Notes: generated from the letters alone by a model not told the origin. 64,000 nt of DNA from Streptomyces lucensis JCM 4490 (GCF_014650035.1 NZ_BMUE01000004.1:310001-374000); one strand, 5' to 3'. Shown: positions 17,572 to 25,060, counted from the first letter of the stretch. Numbers and translations are program-made.

Positions 17572-18537
17572 TCACAGCACGGCGATCGGGTTCACCGGGG
17601 AGCCGGTCGCCGCCGGGAGCCGCAACGGGGCGACCACGCACAGGAAGTGCGGGCGCTCCAACCGTTCGCACTCCTCCGCCAGTTCCTCCAGGTCCAGGTA
17701 GTCCAGCAGGTGCAGGCCGAGAGCGTTGACCGCCAGCACGTGGACGGGGAAGGCGACCTCGGCGACAGCGCTCGGCGCGGCGTCGTTGTTGCCGTCCGAA
17801 CCCAGGACGGACACGCCCCGCTCGGCCGGGAAGCGCATCGCCGTCGGGTGGAGGCCGGCCCGCTCCCGCGTCACGTCCCAGGGGCCGAGGGTGCGCCGGC
17901 GCAGGCGGTGCCCCACGCGCACGAGCAGCAGGTCCCCCGGTCCGACCGTGGCCCGCTGGGCGGTCTCGGCCGCGGCCAGGTCCTCGGCGGTCACCTGGTC
18001 ACCGGGATCGAGCCACGGCACGCCGCGCAGGCGCGGGATGTCCAGCAGCACCCCGCGTCCGACGATGCCGTCGCGCACCAGGTCGAGGGTGAGCGCCCCG
18101 GCGCCGTCCGGTGTCACGGTGCTCGCGGGGACGCCCCCGTACAGCTCGCCGTCGAAGATCACGTGGCAGAGGGCGTCGAGGTGGCTGTCGACGTCTCCGT
18201 GCACGTTCATGGCGAAGCGGTCGCGCGCGAAGTCGAGCCCGTGGCCGCCGGTGACGGGGCGGGCCGGTGCGGTCATGCGGTGGGAGGCGGGTTCCGGGCT
18301 GTCCGGGCCGGGCCGGGTCTCCACGGGTGCGGCCAGCGACACGGCGCGCCCGCACCGGACCTCGGCGGCGGCCGCCACCACCCGCTCGGGCGTCAGCCGG
18401 TCCAGCGCGCCGCGTCCCCGGGCCCCGCCCTCCGGGGCCGGCTCGCGCAGCCGGCGGTACAGGTCGCGGAAGGCCGCCTCGGACATGGGCCCGGGTGCAG
18501 GGAGCCGCGGGCCGGCGGGGCCGTGGTGCGTGGTCAT
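17572..18537 (-). CDS. Cyclase family protein (kynurenine formamidase-like fold)
   Basis: 321 aa from ATG 18537 with ribosome site AGGAGG. The metal-binding signature H-x-D-x-x-x-H appears in DSHLDALCHV, preceded by MNVHGDV. GLDFARDR, GRGVLLDIPRL and GDLLLVRVGHR are also typical of the PF04199 family, which includes bacterial kynurenine formamidase and related hydrolases. Its start overlaps the ClC stop (TGATG), so the two are translated in tandem. No kynurenine-pathway gene is nearby, so the substrate is left open. Confidence 0.82.
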   Translation of the reverse strand: MTTHHGPAGPRLPAPGPMSEAAFRDLYRRLREPAPEGGARGRGALDRLTPERVVAAAAEVRCGRAVSLAAPVETRPGPDSPEPASHRMTAPARPVTGGHGLDFARDRFAMNVHGDVDSHLDALCHVIFDGELYGGVPASTVTPDGAGALTLDLVRDGIVGRGVLLDIPRLRGVPWLDPGDQVTAEDLAAAETAQRATVGPGDLLLVRVGHRLRRRTLGPWDVTRERAGLHPTAMRFPAERGVSVLGSDGNNDAAPSAVAEVAFPVHVLAVNALGLHLLDYLDLEELAEECERLERPHFLCVVAPLRLPAATGSPVNPIAVL

Positions 18538-19961
18538 CAGCGCCTCCTGCCCGCCGGTCCCGGCCGGTGTCCGGAGCCGGCGCTCCAGGTGGCGGCGGGC
18601 CGGGCGGCCGGTGGACCGGCCGGCTTGCCCATCGGCGGCACGGCGCGGCCGGGAGGCAGCAGCTCCACCGTCACGAAGGCGATCACCGCCGCCAGAATCA
18701 CCACGGGGGTCATCGCCGCGCTGCCCAGCACCATGACGACGAGCACCACACTGCTGACCGGGAGCCGCAGCGCACCCGCCGACGCGGCCGCCATGCCCGC
18801 CGCCATGCCGGGTACGACGCCCAGGCCGGGCAGCGGGGCGAGCAGCACTCCGGCGGCGGCGCCGAGGAACAGCGCGGGGAAGGTGGGGCCGCCGCGGAGG
18901 CTGCCGAGGCACAGGGCGTACGCCACTGCCTTGCAGAGCAGAACGGCGACCAGGGCGCCCGCGCTCCAGGCGTGGGGATCCGCGGCCAGCCGCGCCAGCG
19001 CGACCTGGCCGGAGGAGGCCACGTCCTGCGGCGACCGGTCGACGGCCAGGGCGTACACCGAGGCACAGGCCCCCGAGGCGACGGCGACCAGCACCGTGCG
19101 CGGGACCGGGTTCGCGGAGACGAACCCCGCGGCCGCGCGACCGACGGACAGCAGCAGGTGGACGCCGGCGGCGACGCCGACGGCCAGCAGGACCGACCAC
19201 AGCACGTCCCCGGCGTCGAGGCGGGGGAACGGAACGCCCACCTTCAGCGACAGGCTTCCCGGCGAAAGGCCCGTCCAGCGGCCGAAACCGCTGAAGACCA
19301 GCGATCCGACGCCGCTGGACAGCAGCGCCGGGATCATGACCGCGAACAGCTGCGGGCCGCCCACACCGGCCACCTCGATGAGGATCACCGCGCCGATCAG
19401 CGGGTTGCCGAAGATCGCCGAGAGGGCCGCGGCGGCGCCGGCCGCGCCGAGCAGTGCCGTGCTCTGTGGCGTGACGGGGGCACGGGCCAGGTCCCGGAAG
19501 AGGAGCGCGAGGCCGCCTCCGAGGGCGATGAGCGGCGCCTCCGGGCCGAGCGCCGCGCCGAGCGGGAGACTGGCCGCGGCCGCGAGCAGCACTCCCGGCA
19601 GCGCCTGTGGCGCCAGCCCCGCGGCGTGCAGTCCCGAGGCGGGGACGTGCCCGCCGGCCCCGGGCAGATGCCTGACGACCAGGCCGACGACCAGACCGGC
19701 GAGCGCCAGCAGCGGCAGCGGCCACCACCACGGGGGGCTGCTGCGGCCCAGGTGGGCGGGCAGTTCGCTCCACAGCACGTGCTCCAGCTCGTGGAGCCCG
19801 GCGAGGAACCAGAAGGCGGCCAGCGAGACCGGGACACCGATGAGCGCCGAGAACAGGAGCACCTTCTGGTATCCACGCTCACGCAGCATCTCCCGCAGCC
19901 GGTCGGCCTCTTCCGGCTGCGTGCCGGCGGCGGGGGCGGGGGACGGATCCGAGCGCGTCAC
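18537..19961 (-). CDS. ClC-family chloride channel/transporter
   Basis: 474 aa from GTG 19961, nine bases after GGAGG. About ten membrane helices are visible. The gate motif GREGP of classical ClC proteins reads GPEAP, keeping the gating Glu but losing the Arg. The family string GNPLIGAVILIEV is present, and GGPTFPALFLGAAAG matches the third selectivity motif. The first selectivity motif GSGIP is degraded (GAGGHVP), so ion selectivity may be altered. An N-terminal hydrophilic segment and a Pro/Ala-rich tail are extra. It is the first gene of a two-gene unit with the cyclase. Confidence 0.82.
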   Translation of the reverse strand: MTRSDPSPAPAAGTQPEEADRLREMLRERGYQKVLLFSALIGVPVSLAAFWFLAGLHELEHVLWSELPAHLGRSSPPWWWPLPLLALAGLVVGLVVRHLPGAGGHVPASGLHAAGLAPQALPGVLLAAAASLPLGAALGPEAPLIALGGGLALLFRDLARAPVTPQSTALLGAAGAAAALSAIFGNPLIGAVILIEVAGVGGPQLFAVMIPALLSSGVGSLVFSGFGRWTGLSPGSLSLKVGVPFPRLDAGDVLWSVLLAVGVAAGVHLLLSVGRAAAGFVSANPVPRTVLVAVASGACASVYALAVDRSPQDVASSGQVALARLAADPHAWSAGALVAVLLCKAVAYALCLGSLRGGPTFPALFLGAAAGVLLAPLPGLGVVPGMAAGMAAASAGALRLPVSSVVLVVMVLGSAAMTPVVILAAVIAFVTVELLPPGRAVPPMGKPAGPPAARPAATWSAGSGHRPGPAGRRR

Positions 19962-19986
19962 GGCATGGTTCCTCCCGTATCGGCCG

Positions 19987-20000
19987 GAGAGCATGCTCTC
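19987..20000. promoter_or_regulatory. Perfect 14-bp palindrome in the ClC/SDR divergent promoter
   Basis: GAGAGCATGCTCTC is self-complementary and lies 25 bases upstream of the ClC start, in the 147-base region shared with the divergent SDR gene. It is a candidate operator. On the other side, GGGGTAC at 20094-20100 resembles the -10 of stress sigma-B promoters, but no matching -35 was found. Confidence 0.4.
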
Positions 20001-20108
20001 GTGCGTCGGGCTCAGGGAATCCCTTCCGTCATTGCACCACCCGGCCACCGGCCCCGCATGTCCGGCCGGCGTCGTGACACATCGTCCGCGAGGGGTACTG
20101 GGGCAGGC

Positions 20109-20918
20109 ATGAACGATTCCAAGCCCCTAGCGGTGGTCACCGGGGCGTCCAGCGGCATCGGTCTCGAACTGGCCCGGCAGCTGGCCGAACGCGGCTACGA
20201 CCTGATCATCAACGCCGAGGACGACGCACGGCTCGAGGACGCGGCGCGGCGGATCCGCGCCGAGGGCGCGGAAGTCGAGACGGTCCGCGCCGATCTGCGC
20301 GACTACGAGGAGGCCGAGCGCTTCTACGCGGCGGTCACGGCCACGGGGAGGCCGCCCGCCGTCGTCGCCCTGAACGCGGGCGTGGGCCGCGGCGGCGCCT
20401 TCCTGGACGCTGACCTCGCCGACCAGCTCGAGATCGTCGACCTCAACGTGCGCTCCACCGTGCACCTGGCCAACCGGGTGCTGCGGGACATGGCGGCACG
20501 GGACGAGGGACGCCTGCTGGTCACCTCCTCCATCGCCTCCACGCAGCCCGGCTCCTTCCAGAGCGTCTACAACGCCTCCAAGTCCTTCCTGCAGTCCTTC
20601 GCCCAGGCCCTGCAGAACGAACTCAAGGACACCGGCGTGACGATCACGTCCCTGATGCCGGGTCCCACCGAGACGGACTTCTTCCACCGGGCCGACATGG
20701 ACGACACCCGGGTCGGCACGATGTCGAAGGACGACCCGGCGCAGGTGGCCCGCCAGGGCCTGGACGCCCTCTTCGCGGGCAAGGAGAAGATCGTCGCCGG
20801 CTCCGCCATGACCAAGGCCCAGGGCCTGGCCGGCAAGGTGCTCCCCGACAAGCTCAAGGCCGAGGCACACCGCAGGATGGCCGAACCGGGCTCGGGCGAG
20901 TCCGGCGGAGCCGGCTGA
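20109..20918 (+). CDS. Short-chain dehydrogenase/reductase
   Basis: 269 aa from ATG 20109, with GGCAGG upstream. The cofactor motif TGASSGIG is at about 11-18, LNAGVGRGG replaces the usual NNAG, and catalytic Ser (VTSSIAS) and VYNASK are present. The protein resembles the DltE/YqjQ group of general SDRs and ends in a short basic tail. The substrate is unknown. It is divergent from ClC and nearly abuts the convergent secreted peptide gene. Confidence 0.88.
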   Translation: MNDSKPLAVVTGASSGIGLELARQLAERGYDLIINAEDDARLEDAARRIRAEGAEVETVRADLRDYEEAERFYAAVTATGRPPAVVALNAGVGRGGAFLDADLADQLEIVDLNVRSTVHLANRVLRDMAARDEGRLLVTSSIASTQPGSFQSVYNASKSFLQSFAQALQNELKDTGVTITSLMPGPTETDFFHRADMDDTRVGTMSKDDPAQVARQGLDALFAGKEKIVAGSAMTKAQGLAGKVLPDKLKAEAHRRMAEPGSGESGGAG

Positions 20919-20921
20919 GTC

Positions 20922-21230
20922 TCACCGCACGACGATGATCACGGTTCCCCCGCCGTCGAACCGGTCGAAACCATCAAACCGGTTGAAACGGTTGAAACGG
21001 TCGTTCCCGTGATCGAAGCAGAACCACCGGTGGTGGAAACAGGAATCACGCTGGTCGAAGCAGCCCCGGCCGTCGCCGTCGAAGCAGCGGTCGGTGGTCA
21101 CCCGGGTGTGGACGGCAGGTGCTGCCGCGGCCGTGCCCGCCGCGCCGATCGCGGCGCCGCCGGCCATCACTAGGCCGGCGGCGGACGCCGCGAGAACGCG
21201 CCGCACGCCTTGTGCTCGCATCAGGGACAC
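20922..21230 (-). CDS. Small secreted Cys-rich peptide with Phe/Asn/Arg/Asp repeats
   Basis: 102 aa from GTG 21230, with GGAAGG upstream; ATG 21221 is an alternative. The signal peptide (RRVLAASAAGLVMAGGAA) ends near APAV. The mature peptide is about 65 residues with four cysteines (RCF, GCF, SCF, FCF), each next to Phe, and a repetitive segment FNRFNRFDGFDRFDG. It ends in a short beta-like GGGTVIIVV. The DNA encoding the repeat has a 9-base periodicity around TTGAAACGG. Four cysteines allow two disulfides or metal binding. I do not recognise the family. Confidence 0.6.
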   Translation of the reverse strand: MSLMRAQGVRRVLAASAAGLVMAGGAAIGAAGTAAAAPAVHTRVTTDRCFDGDGRGCFDQRDSCFHHRWFCFDHGNDRFNRFNRFDGFDRFDGGGTVIIVVR

Positions 21231-21674
21231 CCCTTCCTTCCGTCGTCCCGCACCACTGTCGGCGGCACGGGGCGAACGGCCGCGGCCATGGGGACGGGCA
21301 CGGCACGGTGGCGGGCGACCCGTCAGTGCGTGCCCGGGCTGCGGCCCTACTTGGCATACGTCGGCGGCACCGTTTGGGATTGCGGCGTGCGCCCTGCGCC
21401 GGTCCCCGGCGGCTCGGGGGCGCCGCAGCCGCGTTCACCGGCGCTGCCACTCCTCGGCCGGGAGCCGGTAGGAGCGCACCCGGTCGAGGGTTATGCCGGA
21501 CATGATCGGGTGCTCCTCGTCGGTGTGCACGGCGCGTTCACGGGCGCGGGCACGGGTGCAGGCGCGGGCGGGCGGAGGTGCAGGAGCGGGCACGCCGCTG
21601 CTCCCGCCACGGGGCGCCGTGCCGCGGCGCGACGGTCGGCCGGGCGTGCTCGCACCCGCTGCCGGCCGGGGTGT
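21231..21674. other. Gene-poor interval with a possible gene remnant
   Basis: No convincing full gene. A minus-strand frame ending at TGA 21435-21437 reads protein-like for about 35 codons, with an ATG at 21503 giving 22 residues (SGITLDRVRSYRLPAEEW). It could be a remnant of a lost gene or a very small ORF. The part next to 21230 should contain the promoter of the secreted peptide. Confidence 0.35.
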
Positions 21675-22232
21675 TCATCCGGCGGCCGCCAGCAGGGCCG
21701 TACGGCTGCCGAGGGCTTCGGAGAACCGGTCGACGACCTGGGCGAGGGCCTCGGCCGGGCCGGGCGCGACGGTCAGCGTGCCGTCGTCGCCCACCGTGAT
21801 GTCCTTGTCCAGCGTGAACCAGCCCTGGACGATGTGGGCGGCGCCCATGGAACTGAGCACCGGGCGCAGCGCGTAGTCGATCGCCAGGACGTGCGCGGTG
21901 CTGCCGCCGGTCGCCAGCGGGAGGACGGTCTTCCCGGTCAGCCCGTACTGGGGCAGCAGGTCGAGCAGTGACTTCAGCAGCCCGGAGTAGGCGGCCTTGT
22001 AGACGGGCGTGCCGATCACGGAGGCGTCGGCGCGGTCGAACAGCGCCGACGCCTCCGTGATCGCCGGGTGCCCGAAGTCGGCTCCGAGGAGGGCTTCGGC
22101 GGGGATGGTGCGGACGTCGAGCGGGATCACCTCGTGTCCCTGGGCGGTGAGACGCGCGTCCAGGTGGCGCAGCAGCCGGGCGGTGCGGGAGGTGGCGGAG
22201 GGGCTTCCGGAGACGGACAGGACGGTGGCCAT
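21675..22232 (-). CDS. ssuE: NAD(P)H-dependent FMN reductase (SsuE/MsuE-like)
   Basis: 185 aa from ATG 22232, preceded by AAAGG. The flavodoxin-like fold shows LSVSGSPSATSRTARLL at the N-terminus (phosphate-binding loop for FMN) and VIGTPVYKAAYSGLLKSLLDLLPQYGL, diagnostic for SsuE-type reductases. It supplies reduced FMN to two-component sulfonate or thiophene-sulfur monooxygenases. It is downstream of a broken ssuD on the same strand. The intact DszC/SfnB-like enzyme encoded divergently may now be its main partner, which is an inference. Confidence 0.88.
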   Translation of the reverse strand: MATVLSVSGSPSATSRTARLLRHLDARLTAQGHEVIPLDVRTIPAEALLGADFGHPAITEASALFDRADASVIGTPVYKAAYSGLLKSLLDLLPQYGLTGKTVLPLATGGSTAHVLAIDYALRPVLSSMGAAHIVQGWFTLDKDITVGDDGTLTVAPGPAEALAQVVDRFSEALGSRTALLAAAG

Positions 22233-22339
22233 GGCGGACCTTTCGGGGCGTGGGGACGGCTACTTGCCGGTCTTGGGCTTGTCGGGCGGGCTGATCTGCG
22301 AATGCGCCGTGTCCCCGGTCCCCGCCGGGGTCACGGAGG

Positions 22340-22871
22340 TCATTCGGCCACCGCCGGGAAGGGCCGCGCGCTCCGTGCCGCCCGTTCCGCGTCGCGCCCG
22401 GCGACCTCCTCGCGGACGAGCGGGATCACGTAGCGGCCGAAGTCGATCGCGTCGCCCAGCTACGACGCGGATGTACTCGCGGGTGCGGGCGTAGCGCTCG
22501 TCCTTGGAGAGGGTGTCGCCCTCGCGCCCCTGCTCGTGGTCGTTGCCGCCGGTGATGAAGTGCACGGTCAGCCGGCCCTGGCTGATCCGGTCGAGGGTGG
22601 CGAAGGTCTTCGCCGCGAAGGTCGGGTAGGAGACGTTGGGCCGGTGGGCGAGCAGTATCCCCAGGCGGTCCAGCCGGCTCGCGATGTACGCGGCGGCCGG
22701 CGCCGGATCGGGCGAACCGGACCCGTAGGCGAACAGCACGCGGTCCCACCCGTGGTCCTCGTGCGCCCGGGCGAGCCGGAGCGTGTACTCCTTGTCGAAG
22801 GCGGCGCCGGAGCGCGGGGTCGTCTCGGAGCCGTCGTTGGTGGCGGCGATGCCCAGGAACTCCACCGGCAT
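22340..22871 (-). pseudogene. ssuD: Alkanesulfonate monooxygenase (SsuD/LLM flavin enzyme) with large internal deletion
   Basis: From ATG 22871 the first 130 codons read as a normal LLM-class flavin monooxygenase (VEFLGIAATND, DRVLFAYGSGSPDP, TFATLDRISQGRLTVHFITGGND, ERYARTREYI). At about 22460 the frame changes. The frame ending at TGA 22342-22340 gives the C-terminal tail (LGDAIDFGRYVIPLV, PFPAVAE). Family members are about 370 residues, so roughly 200 residues, including much of the barrel, are missing and the two ends are out of frame. The original frame runs on to 22260 in unrelated sequence. The product is almost certainly inactive. A sequencing or assembly error could shift a frame but would not explain the missing 600 bases. 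Confidence 0.8.
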
Positions 22872-22884
22872 GGGAGATGGCCTT

Positions 22885-22925
22885 TCTCAAGTCCTTTGCG
22901 CCGCTCTCAAGTTCCCTTGCGCCGC
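22885..22925. repeat. Direct repeat of about 20 bp before ssuD
   Basis: TCTCAAGTCCTTTGCGCCGC (22885-22904) is followed at once by a near copy with one base added and one changed (22905-22925). On the minus strand each copy contains AAGG/AAAGGA, so the duplication places ribosome-site-like strings in tandem before the ssuD start. Confidence 0.6.
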
Positions 22926-23136
22926 GGTCGGGGGGCGGGCGCGGCGAAGCGGCCCTCGGCGCGGCCGGGTGCGACGGCGCGCCCGGGGTGCCGGGAGCGG
23001 GTGTGAGCGGGTGTGGTCGGGTGTGATGACACAGGGACGGCGGGCTCCCGGCGGAACGGATCGGCGGCGGCGCGTGTCCGGTGCCGCGGAACCGTCCGCG
23101 CGTGGGCCGGCCCGGAATCAGCATCGCGGGTTCAGC

Positions 23137-23149
23137 GCGGTGTCACCGC
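23137..23149. promoter_or_regulatory. 13-bp inverted repeat, copy 1
   Basis: GCGGTGTCACCGC is a perfect inverted repeat (GCGGTG/CACCGC around one T) inside the 414-base leader region between the leader peptide and ssuD. A second identical copy starts 35 bases further on. It could be an operator pair or RNA hairpins. The remainder of 22872-23285 shows no gene. Confidence 0.4.
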
Positions 23150-23171
23150 GGGGTGGGGACACTGTGCCGGC

Positions 23172-23184
23172 GCGGTGTCACCGC
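23172..23184. promoter_or_regulatory. 13-bp inverted repeat, copy 2
   Basis: Identical to the 13-mer at 23137-23149. Identical copies 35 bases apart are unlikely by chance even in GC-rich DNA, which suggests a bound regulator or paired RNA stems in the ssuD 5-prime region. Confidence 0.4.
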
Positions 23185-23258
23185 TGGGGCCGGCGCGTGC
23201 GACGACGGTGCGGCGAAGGGAGGAACCCGACCCGCGACGGGGTGGCCCGGGGAGCGAG

Positions 23259-23276
23259 GGGCCGGTCAGGCGGCCC
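23259..23276 (-). terminator. Hairpin after the leader peptide, candidate attenuator
   Basis: A perfect 6-bp stem (GGGCCG/CGGCCC) with a 6-base loop starts 10 bases after the stop codon of the minus-strand leader peptide. A ribosome stalled at the Cys codons or released at the stop would cover or free it. There is no U-run, as is common in Streptomyces, so termination versus translational control is undecided. Confidence 0.45.
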
Positions 23277-23285
23277 GCTGCCGTT

Positions 23286-23363
23286 TCAGGCGCAACACGC
23301 GGCGGACCACACCCGACCGAAGTCGATGTGGTCACGGGTGACCAGGCGTCGCTCAGCGTTCAT
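23286..23363 (-). CDS. Cysteine leader peptide upstream of the ssuD-ssuE unit
   Basis: 25 aa from ATG 23363. It contains HIDFGRV followed by a C-terminus with adjacent cysteines (AACCA, stop TGA). The same core is present in the leader peptide at 24935-25036 on the other strand. Short peptides of this form, with R-x-H-[IV]-D-x-x-RV and terminal Cys codons, are known in actinobacteria ahead of sulfur-assimilation genes. They are thought to sense Cys-tRNA charging. No Shine-Dalgarno site precedes it, and the predicted transcription start coincides with the ATG, so translation may be leaderless. An in-frame ATG seven codons upstream is an alternative. Confidence 0.65.
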   Translation of the reverse strand: MNAERRLVTRDHIDFGRVWSAACCA

Positions 23364-23370
23364 GCGGTCA

Positions 23371-23399
23371 ATTGAGCAGTACATCGCCGATCCCGTCAA
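23371..23399 (-). promoter_or_regulatory. Candidate promoter of the leader peptide-ssuD-ssuE transcript
   Basis: On the minus strand TTGACG (23399-23394) is separated by 17 bases from CTCAAT (23376-23371). Seven bases further is the leader ATG, so transcription would begin at or next to the start codon. The -10 match is only moderate. Confidence 0.4.
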
Positions 23400-23557
23400 C
23401 CACGGACCGGATGCCGGACGGGCGCTCAGGACCGCGTTCCCTATGATTCCTATCGAATTACTCGGGAACTGTTGACGCTCCCCCGGCACGGTGCGCAGGA
23501 TGATGCGACAGGGCCCCAACGCCGCACTCAGCGGCCCGACTTGAGGAGACCCCCGCC

Positions 23558-24787
23558 ATGGGCGTTGCCCCCGCGCCGTCCGGCCCCGTCCCGGAATCCG
23601 ACGGGGCCGGGCCCGGCCGCGCGCACTGGCTGCACGTGGCCCGCGAGGCGGCGGACGACCTGGCCACGGATGCCGTGGCCCGGGAGCAGGCGGGCAAGAC
23701 CCCCTTCGACGAGGTGTCCCGGCTGCGCGAGGCGGGACTGCTGTCGCTCCTCGTGCCGGCCGCCCTGGGAGGAGGCGGCGCCGGCTGGCCCACGGCCTGC
23801 GCGGTGGTCCGGGAGGTCGCCGCGGCCGACGGCGCGATCGGCCAGCTGCTCGGCTGCCACTACTTCCTGTCGTGGAGCGCGCGGTTCTTCACCACCCCCG
23901 ACCGGGCCGCCCGGGTCGAACGCCGGTCCGCGGCCCACGAGTGGTGCTGGGGCGGCGGGTTCGCCGCCCGGGAAGCCACCCTGACGCTGACCGGGACGGA
24001 CGGTGGCCACCTGCTCGACGGCCGGCAGAACTACGCCACCGGGGTCCTGGTGGCCGACCGCCTCGCCGTGCGCGCCGTACGGGCCGGCACCGGCGAGCCG
24101 GTCGCCGTCGTCGTCGACCCCGCACAGGACGGCGTGCGGATCGACGGCGACGCCGACACCTTCGGCCAGCGGCTCGCGGCCGGCGGGAGCGTGAAGTTCG
24201 CCGCCGTGCCGGTCGCCGACGACGACGTACTCGGCTCCCTGTCCGCGGACGAGGACGTCCTGTCGCCCCCGACCGCCCTGGTGTCGCCGGTCGGGCGGCT
24301 GCTGTCCGTCCAGCTCCGCCTCGGCCTGGCCGAAGGAGTGCTCGCCGAGGCCCGGGAATACAGCCGGACGGGCCACTCGCCCTGGCATCCCGCCTGGCCG
24401 GCCGGCTCCGCCGGGGACCCGCAGACGCTTTCCGTCTACGGGGAACTCACCGTCCTCACCCGCTCCGCGTCGGCGCTCGCCGCCCAGGCCCTGGAAGCCG
24501 TGCACGGCGGGCTGGCGCGCGGCGACGACCTCACCTACGACGAGTACGCGGAGATCTCCGTCCTGGTGGCCATGGCCGAAGCCGCCGCGTCGCGGGCCGC
24601 GCAGGAGTCCACCGCCCGCGCCCTCGACGTCATCGGCTCCCGGTCCGCCTCCGCGCGCCTGGGCTTCGACCGCTTCTGGCGCAACGCCCGGACCCACACC
24701 CTGTACGAGCCCGTCGCACACCGGCTCCGCGACGTCGGGGACTACTTCCTCAACGGCGCGCACCCGCCGTTCACTCTGCCCGCCTGA
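23558..24787 (+). CDS. Acyl-CoA dehydrogenase-fold flavin monooxygenase (SfnB/DszC-like)
   Basis: 409 aa from ATG 23558 with GAGGAG upstream. The fold is that of acyl-CoA dehydrogenases (LLSLLVPAALGGGGAGW, AAADGAIGQLLGCHYF). The C-terminal FDRFWRNARTHTLYEPVAHRLRDVGDYFLNG is diagnostic for the DszC/SfnB branch. These FMNH2-dependent monooxygenases attack organosulfur compounds such as dibenzothiophene or dimethylsulfone. It is divergent from the ssu leader and flanked by an FMN reductase and a sulfonate-binding protein, which supports use of organic sulfur. The exact substrate is unknown. Confidence 0.82.
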   Translation: MGVAPAPSGPVPESDGAGPGRAHWLHVAREAADDLATDAVAREQAGKTPFDEVSRLREAGLLSLLVPAALGGGGAGWPTACAVVREVAAADGAIGQLLGCHYFLSWSARFFTTPDRAARVERRSAAHEWCWGGGFAAREATLTLTGTDGGHLLDGRQNYATGVLVADRLAVRAVRAGTGEPVAVVVDPAQDGVRIDGDADTFGQRLAAGGSVKFAAVPVADDDVLGSLSADEDVLSPPTALVSPVGRLLSVQLRLGLAEGVLAEAREYSRTGHSPWHPAWPAGSAGDPQTLSVYGELTVLTRSASALAAQALEAVHGGLARGDDLTYDEYAEISVLVAMAEAAASRAAQESTARALDVIGSRSASARLGFDRFWRNARTHTLYEPVAHRLRDVGDYFLNGAHPPFTLPA

Positions 24788-24852
24788 CCTCCACGGAAGC
24801 GGACCGCCGACCGTCTTCCCGTATCGCGAGACGGGCTCGTCCAGCATGCGAA

Positions 24853-24867
24853 CGCCCCCTTGGGGCG
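24853..24867 (+). terminator. Hairpin after the DszC/SfnB-like gene
   Basis: CGCCCC-CTT-GGGGCG forms a 6-bp stem with a 3-base loop, 66 bases after the stop codon. A weaker stem CCCGT/ACGGG lies at about 24819-24836. Together they should separate this transcript from the leader-peptide transcript that follows. CCCTAG (24889-24894) and CTAGGG (24911-24916) form a further inverted repeat near the expected promoter of that transcript. Confidence 0.45.
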
Positions 24868-24934
24868 GCGGCCACCTTCTGCCACGATCCCTAGCACCCA
24901 GGTAGGAAAACTAGGGAACGACGGGGGTGTGGCC

Positions 24935-25036
24935 ATGCGATCGCTCGACCGCGCGTTCCCCCCGCCCTCCCCGCTGACCTCACGCCGCCACATCGACTTC
25001 GGCCGCGTGTCCAGCGCCATCTGTCGGCCCGCCTGA
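24935..25036 (+). CDS. Cysteine leader peptide upstream of the sulfonate-binding protein gene
   Basis: 33 aa from ATG 24935, seven bases after a GGGGG ribosome-like site. It contains LTSRRHIDFGRVSSAICRPA, ending with a single Cys codon three codons before the stop. The core HIDFGRV is identical to that of the divergent leader peptide at 23286-23363. A 171-base leader separates it from the binding-protein gene. The pattern fits the actinobacterial putative leader peptide family found before sulfur-uptake operons. Confidence 0.75.
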   Translation: MRSLDRAFPPPSPLTSRRHIDFGRVSSAICRPA

Positions 25037-25042
25037 GACGTC

Positions 25043-25060
25043 CGCCGGAACCTGCCGGCG
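25043..25060 (+). terminator. Hairpin after the second leader peptide, candidate attenuator
   Basis: CGCCGG-AACCTG-CCGGCG is a perfect 6-bp stem with a 6-base loop, starting 6 bases after the leader stop and followed by CCTTTCTCC. Its size and placement match the hairpin behind the other leader peptide, which suggests a shared attenuation mechanism. Confidence 0.5.

Noticed and set aside
20085..20108. Sigma-B promoter before the SDR gene
   Set aside because: GGGTAC fits the -10, but I could not find a GNNT -35 at 14-16 bases, so it is mentioned only as a possibility.
21435..21503. Possible 22-codon minus-strand ORF
   Set aside because: It looks protein-like but lacks the HIDFGRV core or Cys codons of the leader peptides and has no clear start, so it is kept only as a possible remnant.
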